64,000 bases of DNA from PSLL01 sp964389705 (GCA_964389705.1 CAYMEO010000001.1:24394-88393), one strand, 5' to 3'. Counted from the first letter of the stretch, positions 42,458 to 52,841 are shown. Numbers and translations: made by a program. The notes: a model not told the origin generated them from the sequence alone.

Positions 42458-43036
42458 TTACCATATTTTGGCAGCCTTGTTTATATCCCTCTCCTTTCTT
42501 CTGAACAAGAGGTGAAGCCTTTCAAGAGAAGAGTATCCCACGAAACCCCCTAGCATCCAAAATAGTGGATCTACTATTCCGTCATGGATTATTTGGGGGC
42601 GATTTACGGTATGATGGTAGTAATGGTCTACAAAATCACTTATCTCTTTCATACATCCTATACCGAATGCGGCGGCCCAGCTATCAAATGCGTATCCAAT
42701 AATAGCCCCGAGTAGAAAATGGGCGCTCTGGTCGGTTACGTTCATGTGTTTTTCGGTAATTACTATCCTTTTATTAGGAGAAAGTCCAATGGAATTTAAG
42801 ATCCCAATTCTATCCAATAGATTCGTTCTGGCAGTTATGCCAATTAGAATTGAAAATAGTACAGAGATAAAGGCCTTATTTTTTAGTATATTGCCTCTCT
42901 TCGTGCCAAGCCCCCTAATTAATGCCTTGATGGTATCTACTCTTCCTCCAAATATATCGTCTTTGGTTAGAATCACTACCGTAAGGAGGAGCAGAACGAA
43001 TAATAAGCCCAAAATATTCATGTGCTTATTATACAA
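42458..43036 (-). CDS. Hypothetical membrane protein
   Basis: A protein of 192 residues that I do not recognise. It has an N-terminal helix LLFVLLLLTVVIL, a second at AFISVLFSILIGI, a third at HFLLGAIIGYAFDSWAAAFGIG and a fourth near PLFWMLGGFVGY. The segment EISDFVDHYYHHTVNRP is rich in His and Asp and recurs in a membrane-embedded position next to helix three, so it could bind metal. An alternative start is ATG 43021. No Shine-Dalgarno is clear. It follows the two hybrid kinases by 41 bases on the same strand and may be the last gene of that operon. Confidence 0.6.
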   Translation of the reverse strand: MYNKHMNILGLLFVLLLLTVVILTKDDIFGGRVDTIKALIRGLGTKRGNILKNKAFISVLFSILIGITARTNLLDRIGILNSIGLSPNKRIVITEKHMNVTDQSAHFLLGAIIGYAFDSWAAAFGIGCMKEISDFVDHYYHHTVNRPQIIHDGIVDPLFWMLGGFVGYSSLERLHLLFRRKERDINKAAKIW

Positions 43037-43077
43037 TTAAATAAGTCTCTATCAAGAAAAGATGGGATTTCATGTCT

Positions 43078-45366
43078 CTACATGAATTGTTTTATTTGAT
43101 GGATGGTTTCTATAAGAGTCGTCTTCTTCACTGGTTTGGTAATATGGGTTGTACATCCTGCGTCAATGCTCTTTTGCATCTCTTCTTTAAGTGCATAGGC
43201 TGTTAGGGCAACTATTGGGATGTGTTTTATGCCCCTGTCCCTTTCCCAATTTCTAATTGTTTGTGTAGCTGTGTAGCCATCCATTACGGGCATCTGCATA
43301 TCCATAAGTACGATGTCATATCTGCCGGTTTTGAACTTCTCGACTGCTATTTCGCCGTTTTCTGCAATGTCTATTTGGTGTGGTGTATTCTTAAGATATG
43401 ACTGAATGAGCAGGCGGTTGTCTTCTGAGTCTTCTGCAAGAAGAATGCGCAGGGCATGTTGACCATCTGAATCGGTAGACTTTTCTACAATCTGTGGTTC
43501 CTCGGAAGTGACTTCTGTTTTATTAATAGCGCCAGATATAGTGTTGATTAGATCATACCTCTTGATTGGCTTAACCAGATAAGCTGAGATGCCTAACTCC
43601 TGGCAGCGTTTAATATCATTTTGCCGATTATCGGATGTAAGCATCAATATGGTCATACCCGTAGTTCCCAGGTCTTTCTTAATATATTCTGCTAATTCAA
43701 ATCCATCTATGCCAGGCATACGGCGATCCAATAATAAAAGTCTATAAGGCGCCCCTGATTCCTCGGCCTGTTTGAGTTTAACAAGCCCCTGCTCACCGCT
43801 TTCAGCCTCCGTCACTAGGGCACCCCATCCAGACAGCATCTCTCTCAGAATGAAGCGGTTTGTGGCGTTGTCATCTACCACTAGTGTCCTTAGTCCCTTT
43901 AAATCCGCCGGTGGGGGAGGAGATATAGGCTTGGGTTCAGATTGAATTCCAAATTGGGCTGTAAAGTAGAATGTGCTTCCCTCACCGAATCTACTTTCAA
44001 CCCAGATGGATCCTTTCATTAACTCGACTAATCTCCTAGATATGCTTAGTCCAAGCCCAGTTCCACCGTACTTGCGTGTGATTGAGGAGTCAACTTGGGT
44101 GAAATTATCAAATATAACGCTTAGCCTTTCTGAAGGAATGCCGATTCCCGTGTCTCGAATCGAGAATAGAAGGCAGACCCCATCTTTAGTTTCATTATTA
44201 TTTTCAACGCGTAGTACCACTTCGCCTTCTTCTGTAAACTTGATAGCATTTCCCACAAGGTTAATAAGAATCTGACGCAGGCGGTTTGGGTCACCAACTA
44301 GGTTAGTCGGCACATCGGGCGATATATAGGAGTTAAGTTCAATGTCCTTTTCATGGGCTCGCACAGCCAAGATTTCAACGGTTTTTTCAATGAGTTCACA
44401 AAGATCAAAGCCAATGTTCTCCAGTTCAAGGCGACCAGCCTCCACTTTGGAAAGGTCAAGTAGGTCATTGATTAGATTGAGAAGGGTATCTCCCGCTTTC
44501 CTGAAGATACGGACATATTCACGCTGTTCCGGTGTCAGATTAGTTTCCCAGAGAAGATCAGCCATACCGATTATGGCATTCATAGGAGTGCGAATTTCAT
44601 GGCTCATAACGGCAAGGAATTGGCTCTTGGCGCTATTGGCGACCTCGGCTGCCTCTTTAGCCTTTTTTAATTCTTCCTCTGCCCGCTTTTGCTCGGTGAT
44701 GTCACGGACTACTCCAATAACGGCAACCTCATTTCCAGCTTCGTCTTTAATGGTCGATCTAGAGAGAGAAACCGGAAATGTATTTCCGTCTTTGCGTCTG
44801 TGGTAAAATTCATCTTTCAGACCGACTTCTCCAAGAACATTGCTATCTCTGCCCAGGATATCTCCTTCCTCATATCCATAGGTTTTGCAAAACGCCTTAT
44901 TAACAAAGATAATTCTGTTATCCATATCCGTTATATAAACACTATCGTTAATACTCATAATTGCATGGGATAGCATTCTAAATTGTTTCTCTGCTCCTTT
45001 GTGTTTAATCGCACTCTCTACGGTTATAGGCAGAACTTTGAGATAGTTGCGCTCCTGGTCTTTTATGAGATAGTCATAGGCACCTCTTTTCATAGCCTTA
45101 ACGGCAATCTCCTCATCGCCACTTCCAGTGACAATAATAATTGGGGTGTCTTTTATTAAGTCGAAGATGTCAAATGCCGTGCCATCACCCAGCATGTAGT
45201 CTGTAATTACAATATCGAATCTTTTAGAATGTAGGATTTTCTTAGTCTCTGAAACGGATCCAGCTATGTCATAGTCATATGAGAGACCCTCGTCTTTGAC
45301 AATACGCTTGAAGGCCATCTGGTCAACCTTATCATCTTCGATTACCAAAATTCTTATTTTTTCCAC
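43078..45366 (-). CDS. REC-PAS hybrid histidine kinase with two C-terminal receivers
   Basis: A 762-residue soluble hybrid kinase. Order of domains: receiver (1-120, acceptor Asp in IVITDYMLGDG), PAS/PAC (about 130-230), coiled coil, phospho-acceptor helix with FLAVMSHEIRTPMNAIIG (about 250), ATPase with NLVGNAIKF and GGTGLGLSISRRL, then two receivers with acceptor Asp in LLLDRRMPGIDG and VLMDMQMPVMDG. No membrane segment and no Hpt domain, so an Hpt protein outside the window would be needed for a full phosphorelay. The start is GTG with GGGGGGT upstream. It follows the 1183-residue hybrid kinase by 22 bases. The N-terminal receiver suggests it is driven by another kinase. Confidence 0.92.
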   Translation of the reverse strand: MEKIRILVIEDDKVDQMAFKRIVKDEGLSYDYDIAGSVSETKKILHSKRFDIVITDYMLGDGTAFDIFDLIKDTPIIIVTGSGDEEIAVKAMKRGAYDYLIKDQERNYLKVLPITVESAIKHKGAEKQFRMLSHAIMSINDSVYITDMDNRIIFVNKAFCKTYGYEEGDILGRDSNVLGEVGLKDEFYHRRKDGNTFPVSLSRSTIKDEAGNEVAVIGVVRDITEQKRAEEELKKAKEAAEVANSAKSQFLAVMSHEIRTPMNAIIGMADLLWETNLTPEQREYVRIFRKAGDTLLNLINDLLDLSKVEAGRLELENIGFDLCELIEKTVEILAVRAHEKDIELNSYISPDVPTNLVGDPNRLRQILINLVGNAIKFTEEGEVVLRVENNNETKDGVCLLFSIRDTGIGIPSERLSVIFDNFTQVDSSITRKYGGTGLGLSISRRLVELMKGSIWVESRFGEGSTFYFTAQFGIQSEPKPISPPPPADLKGLRTLVVDDNATNRFILREMLSGWGALVTEAESGEQGLVKLKQAEESGAPYRLLLLDRRMPGIDGFELAEYIKKDLGTTGMTILMLTSDNRQNDIKRCQELGISAYLVKPIKRYDLINTISGAINKTEVTSEEPQIVEKSTDSDGQHALRILLAEDSEDNRLLIQSYLKNTPHQIDIAENGEIAVEKFKTGRYDIVLMDMQMPVMDGYTATQTIRNWERDRGIKHIPIVALTAYALKEEMQKSIDAGCTTHITKPVKKTTLIETIHQIKQFM

Positions 45367-45388
45367 GTCTTACCCCCCAGATTTTGGT

Positions 45389-48300
45389 TCACTGCCCTGA
45401 CGGCTCGGTTCTTGTTCTTATCGTTTCTTCTACCAAAATAGTGGATCTAGTGCCTACCCACTTCTCAACTGTCTCGAGTAGTATCTTTTTCTTTAGTGGC
45501 TTAGTGATGTAGTCATCCATCTCATTCTCGATACATTTATTACGATACCCCTCCATAGCATGTGCAGTAAGGGCTATTATCGGAGTGTGTTTTAAGCTAT
45601 GCTGCCTCTCCCATATCCTTATCTCTTTTGTTGCACTAAACCCATCCATCACTGGCATCTGTACATCCATCAGGATTAAATCATAGTGAGACTTGCGAGC
45701 CGACTCCACTGCTACCTCTCCATTTTCTGCTATGTCCACATCATAACCCGCATTCTCAAGTAGCTTCTTTCCTAGGTTCTGATTATCTATGTTGTCTTCT
45801 ACTAGCAGTATCCTCAACCCCCTCTTCCCGATTGTCTCTACAGACTTTATCGTATCAGCACTAACTCCTTTCTCTTTACGAGAACGCAACGCACCCATCA
45901 ACACATCAAAGAGCCTCGATTGCTTCACGGGTTTGGCTATTGATTCTGAGATATCTAACCCCTTTATCACATCTGATTTCAGTGCTCCCCAGGATGAGAG
46001 CATAATCATCTTTATATCCCTGAGGCTCTGCTCTCTTCTTATAGACCGTGCTAATTCTACCCCGTCCATTCCAGGCATTTGATGATCCAATATCACTAAA
46101 TTAACCCTGTTGTCTTTACTCATCAAATACTCAAGTGCCTTTATACCACTTTCTGCCTCTTTTACATTAAATCCCCATGTGCTCAGTATCTTCTGTAATA
46201 CAACCCTGTTGTTTCTGTTATCATCTACTATCAAAATCGATATATCTTTGAAATCCGGATAGCTAAACTCCTCCTTTTTCTCTCTTTCCTCTTCTCTTTT
46301 CTCAGGCTTTAGAAATAAACTGAAATGGAATGTTGCCCCCTTGCCCTCTTCACTCTCTACCCATATTTTACCTCCCATTAGTTCAACTAGTGACCTTGAT
46401 ATGCTCAGTCCCAGTCCTGTCCCTCCAAACCTCCGTGTGACAGAGCTATCTACCTGTGAAAACTTATTAAATATCTTCGTTTGATTCTCCTTAGAAATCC
46501 CTATACCTGTGTCTGATACTATAAAATGGAGTCCCGCTTTATCCTTGTCATCCGACTCTATTCTTTCTACCTTGACAGATACCTCTCCTTTCTCTGTAAA
46601 TTTGATGGCATTTCCCAAAAGGTTTACTAATACCTGTCTTATCCGAGTCGGGTCACCTATGACCCAATTGGGTACCTCCGGCTCCATATAACACGTCATT
46701 TCAAGTCCCTTGTTATGTGCGCGAACACCCAATATCTCTGCTACACCCTCTACCAATTCCCTGAGATTAAATGCGACCTCCTCTATTTCCACCTGCCCTG
46801 CTTCAATCTTTGAGAAATCGAGTATGTCATTTATCACACCAAGAAGGGCTTCAGAGGAAGACTGAACCACTTTAAGAGACTCCCTCTGTTCGAGTGTCAG
46901 CTCCGTATCCAGAATTAACTCTGTCATGCCAATTATGGCGTTAAGCGGCGTGCGGATCTCATGACTCATATTGGCTAGGAACTCTGATTTCATCCGATCC
47001 AACTCTTTGAGTCTGCGGATCACCTCTAATTTGGAGATGGCGGTGGTTATTTCCAAACCGATTCTACTGAGCATATCAATTTCCTCTTGATTGAAAGGGG
47101 TCTCACGTCGGCTGCCAAAGAGTAAGGCCCCGATGGCCTTTCCTTCTACTATGATTGGAATACCAAGCAAAGGATGATAATTGAGCATTCGCCCCGCAGG
47201 CCCAAGGGATAAGTCCTTTTGCACGTCCGGAATGTGTAATATCTCTCCCGATTCAATAACCTTCCAGGTTATTCCCCGTCCTTTTGGAATGCGACTGGCT
47301 CGTCTCAGATACTCCTCATTGAGGCCGTGATGGGCCTTTAGCACCGCCTCGTCCTTCTCTACTAGGTATAGCCAGAACAGATCAATATAATCGAGTGCTT
47401 TCAGAACATGATCGAGTGCCTGATGTACAACCGTTTCAATTTCCGTACCAATGTGAACGATCCGACCTAGTTCATATAGCAGGGTGAGATCTCGGTTTTT
47501 CTTTTCTAGGCTAGACGAGAGTCGGCGTAGGGATTCTGTACTGGCTTGAAGTGCCTCTGCCTGCTTTGCATTATTAATTGCCACCTCTATTTGCTGTGCT
47601 ACGATTCCCAATAGCCTTAAGTCCTCTTCATCAAAGGCATCTTTTTGAAAAGAGCTTATGTTTATAGCCCCTATTGTTTTGTCTTGGAAGCGAATAGGCA
47701 TGGATAAATAGCTCTTTATCCCTGCTTCTCTTCCTGCAGGTCCTATGGCCGTGTCCTGGTCTACATCCGCACAGTACCTGGGCTTTCCCTCTATAATTGT
47801 CTTCCAGGTAAAGCCTTTGGGATACGGTATCCTTCCTGCCCTCTCAATATACTGATTGGCGAAGCCTCTATAGGATCTTATAACCGCTTCTTCTCCTTCG
47901 ACTAGGTAGATCGCAATATAGTCCACCCCATCTATATTTTTACTCATTGCTTCAACGGCATTTTCAAGAACGTCTTGCAGATTAATTGACTGATGAACAC
48001 TCCTGGTTACAGTGCTTATGATCGTCTCGTAGCGGTTCTTTCTGGATAACTGGATAAGGCTTTCTCTGAGGACTTGCTGTGTCCGCTTACGCCCAGTGAT
48101 GTCAGATAGGTAGATTCGTACGAGTTTGTGCTCAGAGGCGTACCATATTTTTTGTTCATATACTGTATTGCCTAAATCAATCTCGCGAGTCAGAGATTCG
48201 TATTCCCCTTTCTGGAATGCAGCAATGATTGGACTAATATCCTTTAGGACCGGATGCTTAAGCCCAAGTGAATATAGGTCTGGAAATTGCCTCTGTGCGA

Positions 48301-48940
48301 CAGGGTTTAAATAAGTGGCATTACCGAAGAGGTCTATTTCGATAACCGGGTTGGGATTCTTCTCGGGAAAGGAAGCCAATCGAACAAGCTCCGCCTCCGC
48401 CCGCTTGTGTTCAGTAATATCACGCACAACACCGATAAGGATACGTTTTTCGTCCAGTCGCATCTCACTTACAGCTAGATCCATAGGGAAGGTTGAGCCG
48501 TCTTTACGCTTTCCCCTAACCTCATGTCTAATATTTTGTCTTGTACTTGTATAATTGCACATATCTTTACCTAGGTCGGGTATCAACATATCTATATCAT
48601 GACCTATAATGTCGCTTTCTCTGTAGCCGAAAATACGTTCTGCCGCTTGATTGAATGATTCAATAGTACCATTTTCATTTATGGTGATGATACCGTCTAT
48701 CACATTATCCATGATTGCTTGGAGCCGGGCTTCGTTCTGCTTTTGAATTCTCTGAGTAAGTTCTAGAAGCTCCTCGGACGCAAGCTTCATCGAACGGTCG
48801 GTCAGCCGTCGTTCCTTGTCAAATTCTTCATATGTTGCATTGACCATCTCAATCAAGGTGTCGTAATCAACCTTGCCATCATGTGAAGAACGTAAAGCCT
48901 TTTTTAACTGTCTTTCGAGTAGCCTGTGCATCATTATCAC
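45389..48940 (-). CDS. PAS-GAF-GAF hybrid histidine kinase with two receivers
   Basis: A 1183-residue cytoplasmic sensor. Domain order: short helical N-terminus (1-65), PAS (about 68-180), a second PAS-like segment (185-295), GAF (about 310-465), GAF (480-640), phospho-acceptor FLANMSHEIRTPLNAIIG (about 660), ATPase with NLLGNAIKF and GTGLGLSIS, and two receivers with acceptor Asp in VILDHQMPGMDG and ILMDVQMPVMDG. Both GAF domains have a similar pattern (IPYPKGFTWKTI and IPKGRGITWKVI). It starts at a GTG that overlaps the FIST gene stop (GTGA), so FIST and this kinase are translationally coupled. Confidence 0.92.
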   Translation of the reverse strand: MIMMHRLLERQLKKALRSSHDGKVDYDTLIEMVNATYEEFDKERRLTDRSMKLASEELLELTQRIQKQNEARLQAIMDNVIDGIITINENGTIESFNQAAERIFGYRESDIIGHDIDMLIPDLGKDMCNYTSTRQNIRHEVRGKRKDGSTFPMDLAVSEMRLDEKRILIGVVRDITEHKRAEAELVRLASFPEKNPNPVIEIDLFGNATYLNPVAQRQFPDLYSLGLKHPVLKDISPIIAAFQKGEYESLTREIDLGNTVYEQKIWYASEHKLVRIYLSDITGRKRTQQVLRESLIQLSRKNRYETIISTVTRSVHQSINLQDVLENAVEAMSKNIDGVDYIAIYLVEGEEAVIRSYRGFANQYIERAGRIPYPKGFTWKTIIEGKPRYCADVDQDTAIGPAGREAGIKSYLSMPIRFQDKTIGAINISSFQKDAFDEEDLRLLGIVAQQIEVAINNAKQAEALQASTESLRRLSSSLEKKNRDLTLLYELGRIVHIGTEIETVVHQALDHVLKALDYIDLFWLYLVEKDEAVLKAHHGLNEEYLRRASRIPKGRGITWKVIESGEILHIPDVQKDLSLGPAGRMLNYHPLLGIPIIVEGKAIGALLFGSRRETPFNQEEIDMLSRIGLEITTAISKLEVIRRLKELDRMKSEFLANMSHEIRTPLNAIIGMTELILDTELTLEQRESLKVVQSSSEALLGVINDILDFSKIEAGQVEIEEVAFNLRELVEGVAEILGVRAHNKGLEMTCYMEPEVPNWVIGDPTRIRQVLVNLLGNAIKFTEKGEVSVKVERIESDDKDKAGLHFIVSDTGIGISKENQTKIFNKFSQVDSSVTRRFGGTGLGLSISRSLVELMGGKIWVESEEGKGATFHFSLFLKPEKREEEREKKEEFSYPDFKDISILIVDDNRNNRVVLQKILSTWGFNVKEAESGIKALEYLMSKDNRVNLVILDHQMPGMDGVELARSIRREQSLRDIKMIMLSSWGALKSDVIKGLDISESIAKPVKQSRLFDVLMGALRSRKEKGVSADTIKSVETIGKRGLRILLVEDNIDNQNLGKKLLENAGYDVDIAENGEVAVESARKSHYDLILMDVQMPVMDGFSATKEIRIWERQHSLKHTPIIALTAHAMEGYRNKCIENEMDDYITKPLKKKILLETVEKWVGTRSTILVEETIRTRTEPSGQ

Positions 48941-50079
48941 TCTGAAATTAGGGTTATTGTCATGGTTTGGTTATGCAATTCACAAATCCCCGTAGACACA
49001 TGTGGCGAGATTCCTCCATAAGAGTAAAAACCAATCTGAGCAACATCGTGTCCCAATATTTCATGTACTGCCTCGACCTCATCGGCGATGCGCTGACCGA
49101 GGACCATCTTACGCCCTACACAACTGATTAAAATCGCCAGCTTGGCTTCATTGCCTTTGTTTCTCTCACGTGCGATTTTTGCCGCTGCCTCGGCACCGTC
49201 AATCAAACAGTCGAAATTCGCCCTCATAAGCTGTGCCGTATAACCCTGAGGAATATCCCCGGCAAATGTCATGCTTTGGTCATCTTCGCTAACTGATAAG
49301 ACACTGCGTACTATACCGCTGCCTTTGTTATTTGCTGGATATACCATAAGTGGAAAGAGGAGTGCGCTTGCAGGAAGGTTATCAGCCTCCTCGCCCAGGT
49401 ATCTTTTATATAATTCGAGGGCGGGCTTACCATCTAGCTCATACAGTATATTCCCTTTAGACCGTGTAATGTGTCTTTCCGGTCCGAATGGGTCCCAACC
49501 ACTTGCTGAGCCGTAGCCAATGGTGATAGCGGGTCCATAGAATCCAATACCCGCGATACGCCCTGGCTCGGGTTTTGAATCACAACCAACACGTGTCATT
49601 TGAAAACGGGTTCCATCTCCAGCAAGCCCACCCGTGACGGGTATATTATCTCCGACAGTGCTGACAATACCGCGAACCAATTCACTTCCGTTTACTCTTA
49701 TACCCTCTGAAATAACCAGGGCTGCACGCAGCCCTGGGCGTTTCAATTCCTTACCCAATTGAGCCCCGGCCCTAAATGAATCCGCCATTGTGCTGATCGA
49801 GATGGAGGCTATGGATATAGGGGTATTTTCAAAATCAACCGCACTGACTACAACGCTTCCATCATAAACGCCCTCTCCTATGATCTCAGCCGCACTGGTA
49901 CAGCCGATAATATGGGCATTGGGATAGAGGTCTCTGAGATCAAAATAGCATTTGCCGGATTCGAGTGCACTTGACTCGCCAAAAAAGAGCGCTAGTTGTG
50001 GATTTATATCCCTGTTACTGGCTTGTAGTGTTTTCTGCCATCCGTTTTTTGTATTCCACATTAATTGCTCAATTTGCAT
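48937..50079 (-). CDS. FIST domain sensory protein
   Basis: A 380-residue protein with the FIST N-terminal domain (LFFGESSALESGKCYFDL, HIIGCTSAAEIIGEGVYDGSVVV, GLAGDGTRFQMTRV) and the FIST C-terminal domain (DGKPALELYKRYLGEE, LMRANFDCLIDGAEAAAKIA, CVGRKMVLGQRIADEVEAV, GFYSYGGISPHVSTGICELHNQTMTI). FIST proteins are thought to bind small ligands and pass the signal to kinases or cyclic-di-GMP enzymes. It sits between a diguanylate cyclase (19-base overlap) and a hybrid kinase (overlapping codons), which supports that role. No membrane segment. Confidence 0.9.
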   Translation of the reverse strand: MQIEQLMWNTKNGWQKTLQASNRDINPQLALFFGESSALESGKCYFDLRDLYPNAHIIGCTSAAEIIGEGVYDGSVVVSAVDFENTPISIASISISTMADSFRAGAQLGKELKRPGLRAALVISEGIRVNGSELVRGIVSTVGDNIPVTGGLAGDGTRFQMTRVGCDSKPEPGRIAGIGFYGPAITIGYGSASGWDPFGPERHITRSKGNILYELDGKPALELYKRYLGEEADNLPASALLFPLMVYPANNKGSGIVRSVLSVSEDDQSMTFAGDIPQGYTAQLMRANFDCLIDGAEAAAKIARERNKGNEAKLAILISCVGRKMVLGQRIADEVEAVHEILGHDVAQIGFYSYGGISPHVSTGICELHNQTMTITLISE

Positions 50080-51095
50080 AACCTTATCTCATTAACTAGA
50101 GATTTATCTTGTATTACTATGCTAGAAGAACTTTTTACTCGATTACGGCCCTCTTGCTTTGCTTGATAAAGGGCATGGTCAGCCTCGGCAATCAACTCGG
50201 CATGGGATGAGTCCGGATTAGGAGTAACTGTGGCGACCCCTAGGCTGATGGTAACCCGGTCTGTGGCTTGAGAACGGGCATGCGTAATCCCCAATGCTTC
50301 GACCCCAGCGCGCATCTCCTCTGCCAGTGCAATTGCTCCCCCTACATCTGTCTTTGGTAGTAGGACCACGAATTCTTCACCCCCATAGCGCGCTATCAAA
50401 TCCGTAGGCCGTTTCAACACACCCTTTAACGAATTTGCTACCCTTTTTAGGCAGTCATCTCCCATTTGATGGCCGTATGTATCGTTGTAGGCCTTAAAGA
50501 AATCGACATCTATAAGTATCAAAGACAGGGGGGTTGCATCTCGTAGGGCACGCCTCCATTCTTGCTTTAGAATTAGATCAAAATGACGACGGTTAGCAAT
50601 ACCGGTCAGTCCGTCTAATGAGGACAGGCGTTGTAACATCTGATTTAATTCTTCGAGTTGTTGTGTCAATTTCATTAACTCCTGCTCGCGTGCCTTACGA
50701 TTGTCTATCTCGCGCTTTAGCCTCAAGGCTGAAGACACCCGAGCCAAGAGCTCTACTTTATTTAGTGGCTTGGTAATATAATCAGTGGCTCCAGCAGCAA
50801 ACGCCATCTGCAAGTCCTTTGCTGTAGCTGTCACTATGATGATGGGAATATCCCTGAGGTATTCAAAGGATTTAATCAAGCGGCACGCCTCAATACCATC
50901 CATCTCTGGCATTACTATATCCATCAAAATTAAATCTATATCTGTAGAGACAGTTGCATTACTGTCCATTCCCAATCGCTTAAAGGCCTCAAGGGCTGAA
51001 TTGGCAGTTAATAAATCCTTGTATCCGGCATATTCCAGAATGGATTTAATCAGGAGTTGACTGTCTGGTGAGTCATCAACAATGAGTATCTTCAC
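50061..51095 (-). CDS. REC-GGDEF diguanylate cyclase
   Basis: A 344-residue response regulator that probably makes cyclic di-GMP. The receiver has acidic VDDSPDS at 6-12 and acceptor Asp59 in ILMDIVMPEMDG. After a coiled coil (about 130-158) the GGDEF domain has LDGLTGIANRRHFD, DVDFFKAYNDTYGHQMGDD and the active-site GGEEF at 238-242. An inhibitory RxxD site, RPTD at 229-232, lies exactly five residues before it, so product feedback control is expected. It is the first gene of the four-gene signalling operon REC-GGDEF, FIST, hybrid kinase, hybrid kinase. Confidence 0.93.
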   Translation of the reverse strand: MKILIVDDSPDSQLLIKSILEYAGYKDLLTANSALEAFKRLGMDSNATVSTDIDLILMDIVMPEMDGIEACRLIKSFEYLRDIPIIIVTATAKDLQMAFAAGATDYITKPLNKVELLARVSSALRLKREIDNRKAREQELMKLTQQLEELNQMLQRLSSLDGLTGIANRRHFDLILKQEWRRALRDATPLSLILIDVDFFKAYNDTYGHQMGDDCLKRVANSLKGVLKRPTDLIARYGGEEFVVLLPKTDVGGAIALAEEMRAGVEALGITHARSQATDRVTISLGVATVTPNPDSSHAELIAEADHALYQAKQEGRNRVKSSSSIVIQDKSLVNEIRLCKLSN

Positions 51096-51340
51096 GTACT
51101 GTCCTTTTATTAAGTTTTGTTTTTATGCTATTTCGCAAGATGCGTGCCATAAAGACGACGGGCCGATATAAGAGCGTAAGTATCTAAAAACATTGGTTAA
51201 TTCATTTTTTTTAGATCCTGAGTTAAACAGTGATAACATTTATTGTAAAACTGACCAGTTAACTAACAAAAATTGGTAATTCAAATGGATTTGAGTGATT
51301 CTTCGCTACATATGTGCTGTTTATCCAGATTTGATATACG

Positions 51341-52720
51341 CTAGGGGTTTTTTATATAAGAGGCACGGGAATTCCTATCCTCTAAGAATGTTCTTGAGAG
51401 CCTTGCCTCGCGCGCCTTGTCTTCATCAACGAAGTATAGAAGAATAAGCCCAAGTATAAAAAACACTATGATTGAGAGAATCGAGTTTCTCGCATTGCCA
51501 GTTGTTTGACGGACAATGGCGAACACAAAGGGGCCGCAGATTGCCGAGAACTTGCTAAAGACTGTATAAAACCCATAGAACTCGGCGCTTGCCTCTTCAG
51601 GGATCATTGAACCATAGAATGAGCGGCTCAAGGCCTGAGACCCGCCCAAGACGACCCCCACCATAATGCCTGCGGTAAAGAATTGTAGAGCTGTGTTTAT
51701 GAAATAGGCGTATATTACGACCAGACACCAGGGCACAAGTGCTATCATAACCGCCCTTTTGGTGCCGACGAGATTTGCGAAACGACTGAACATAAGGGCT
51801 CCGACTGAGGCGACTGCCTGTATAGTAAGCAGTGTTATGAGGAGTGCAGTTGTAGAGAGCCTGAGCTCTTCTTTCCCGTAGATCGTCGCCATATTAATTA
51901 CCGTCTGTATGCCATCATTGTATAGGGTGTAGGCGATGAGAAAAAGAACGAGGTATCTAAATCTCCGGACGCGTTTTGCGGTTCTGATGAGTTGTGAGAT
52001 GCCCACAGCGGCGTATGCTGCGGGAGGGAAATGCCAGTTTTTATACCGTTCAGGCAGTGTATTTGCACTTGGGATCTCAAATAGGTTCTTTGCCGCGAAT
52101 AACGTGAATCCCGCCCACCAGAGCCCCGCCCCTAGAATCCCTATCCTTACGGCCTGTGATTGTGAGATTCCGAATTTGCTGTGCCCTGCAATAAGTCCCA
52201 GTGTGATAGCAAAATTAATCCCTCCGCCCAAGTAGCCATAAGAGAATCCCTTTCCTGAGACTGTATCCATTTTGTCGGGTGTTGCAATCTGTGGAAGAAA
52301 TGCATCGTAGAAGACGTTTGCCCCTATGAAGCACAACTGGGCTATAAAAAAAAGGATTAGGGTTCTCCAGACATCTTCTGCCTTTGAGAAATAGAGGAGA
52401 ACGGTAAAAAGGGAGCCTGCGTATGCGAAAAGGAGCAAAAATCGCTTTTTTGCCCCTGTAAAGTCGGCTATTGCCCCTAAGATAGGAGCAAGGAGAAATA
52501 TAATGAGGGCTGCCCCTCCTACGGCAAATCCCCAAAGCGTGGTCGCGCTGTACGTAATCCCCCGAATGGTTATGCCATTCGGACCTACGACAATAGAGGC
52601 AAAATATGCAGGGAGTAGACCTACTGCAACTGTGGTAATATATGCTGCTCCTGCCCAGTCATACATGCACCAGCCAAAGATTACCTTAGGGTCGTTCTTT
52701 GAGGGAAGGACTTTACACAT
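51341..52720 (-). CDS. UMF1-family MFS transporter
   Basis: About 459 residues with 11-12 membrane helices. The opening KVIFGWCMYDWAGAAYITTVAVGLLPAYF is the hallmark of the UMF1 (Vps22-like/Atg22-related) branch of the major facilitator superfamily, and FIGANVFYDAFLPQIATPDKMDTVSGKGFSYGYLGGG is its second signature. Substrate unknown; relatives in fungi export amino acids from vacuoles. I set the start at 52720, where GTAGGTAAAAGA precedes the ATG and the family homology begins; the longer frame to 52891 is not supported. Confidence 0.85.
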   Translation of the reverse strand: MCKVLPSKNDPKVIFGWCMYDWAGAAYITTVAVGLLPAYFASIVVGPNGITIRGITYSATTLWGFAVGGAALIIFLLAPILGAIADFTGAKKRFLLLFAYAGSLFTVLLYFSKAEDVWRTLILFFIAQLCFIGANVFYDAFLPQIATPDKMDTVSGKGFSYGYLGGGINFAITLGLIAGHSKFGISQSQAVRIGILGAGLWWAGFTLFAAKNLFEIPSANTLPERYKNWHFPPAAYAAVGISQLIRTAKRVRRFRYLVLFLIAYTLYNDGIQTVINMATIYGKEELRLSTTALLITLLTIQAVASVGALMFSRFANLVGTKRAVMIALVPWCLVVIYAYFINTALQFFTAGIMVGVVLGGSQALSRSFYGSMIPEEASAEFYGFYTVFSKFSAICGPFVFAIVRQTTGNARNSILSIIVFFILGLILLYFVDEDKAREARLSRTFLEDRNSRASYIKNP

Positions 52721-52841
52721 TCTTTTACCTACTAACTTCGGGGACTTATATTCTAATAGAAATAGGGCCTTATTTCGAGCGTATTCTGTGTGGAAATGAG
52801 CGGATCGTTTTGGCATACTAAAATATTTAAGGAGTATGAAC

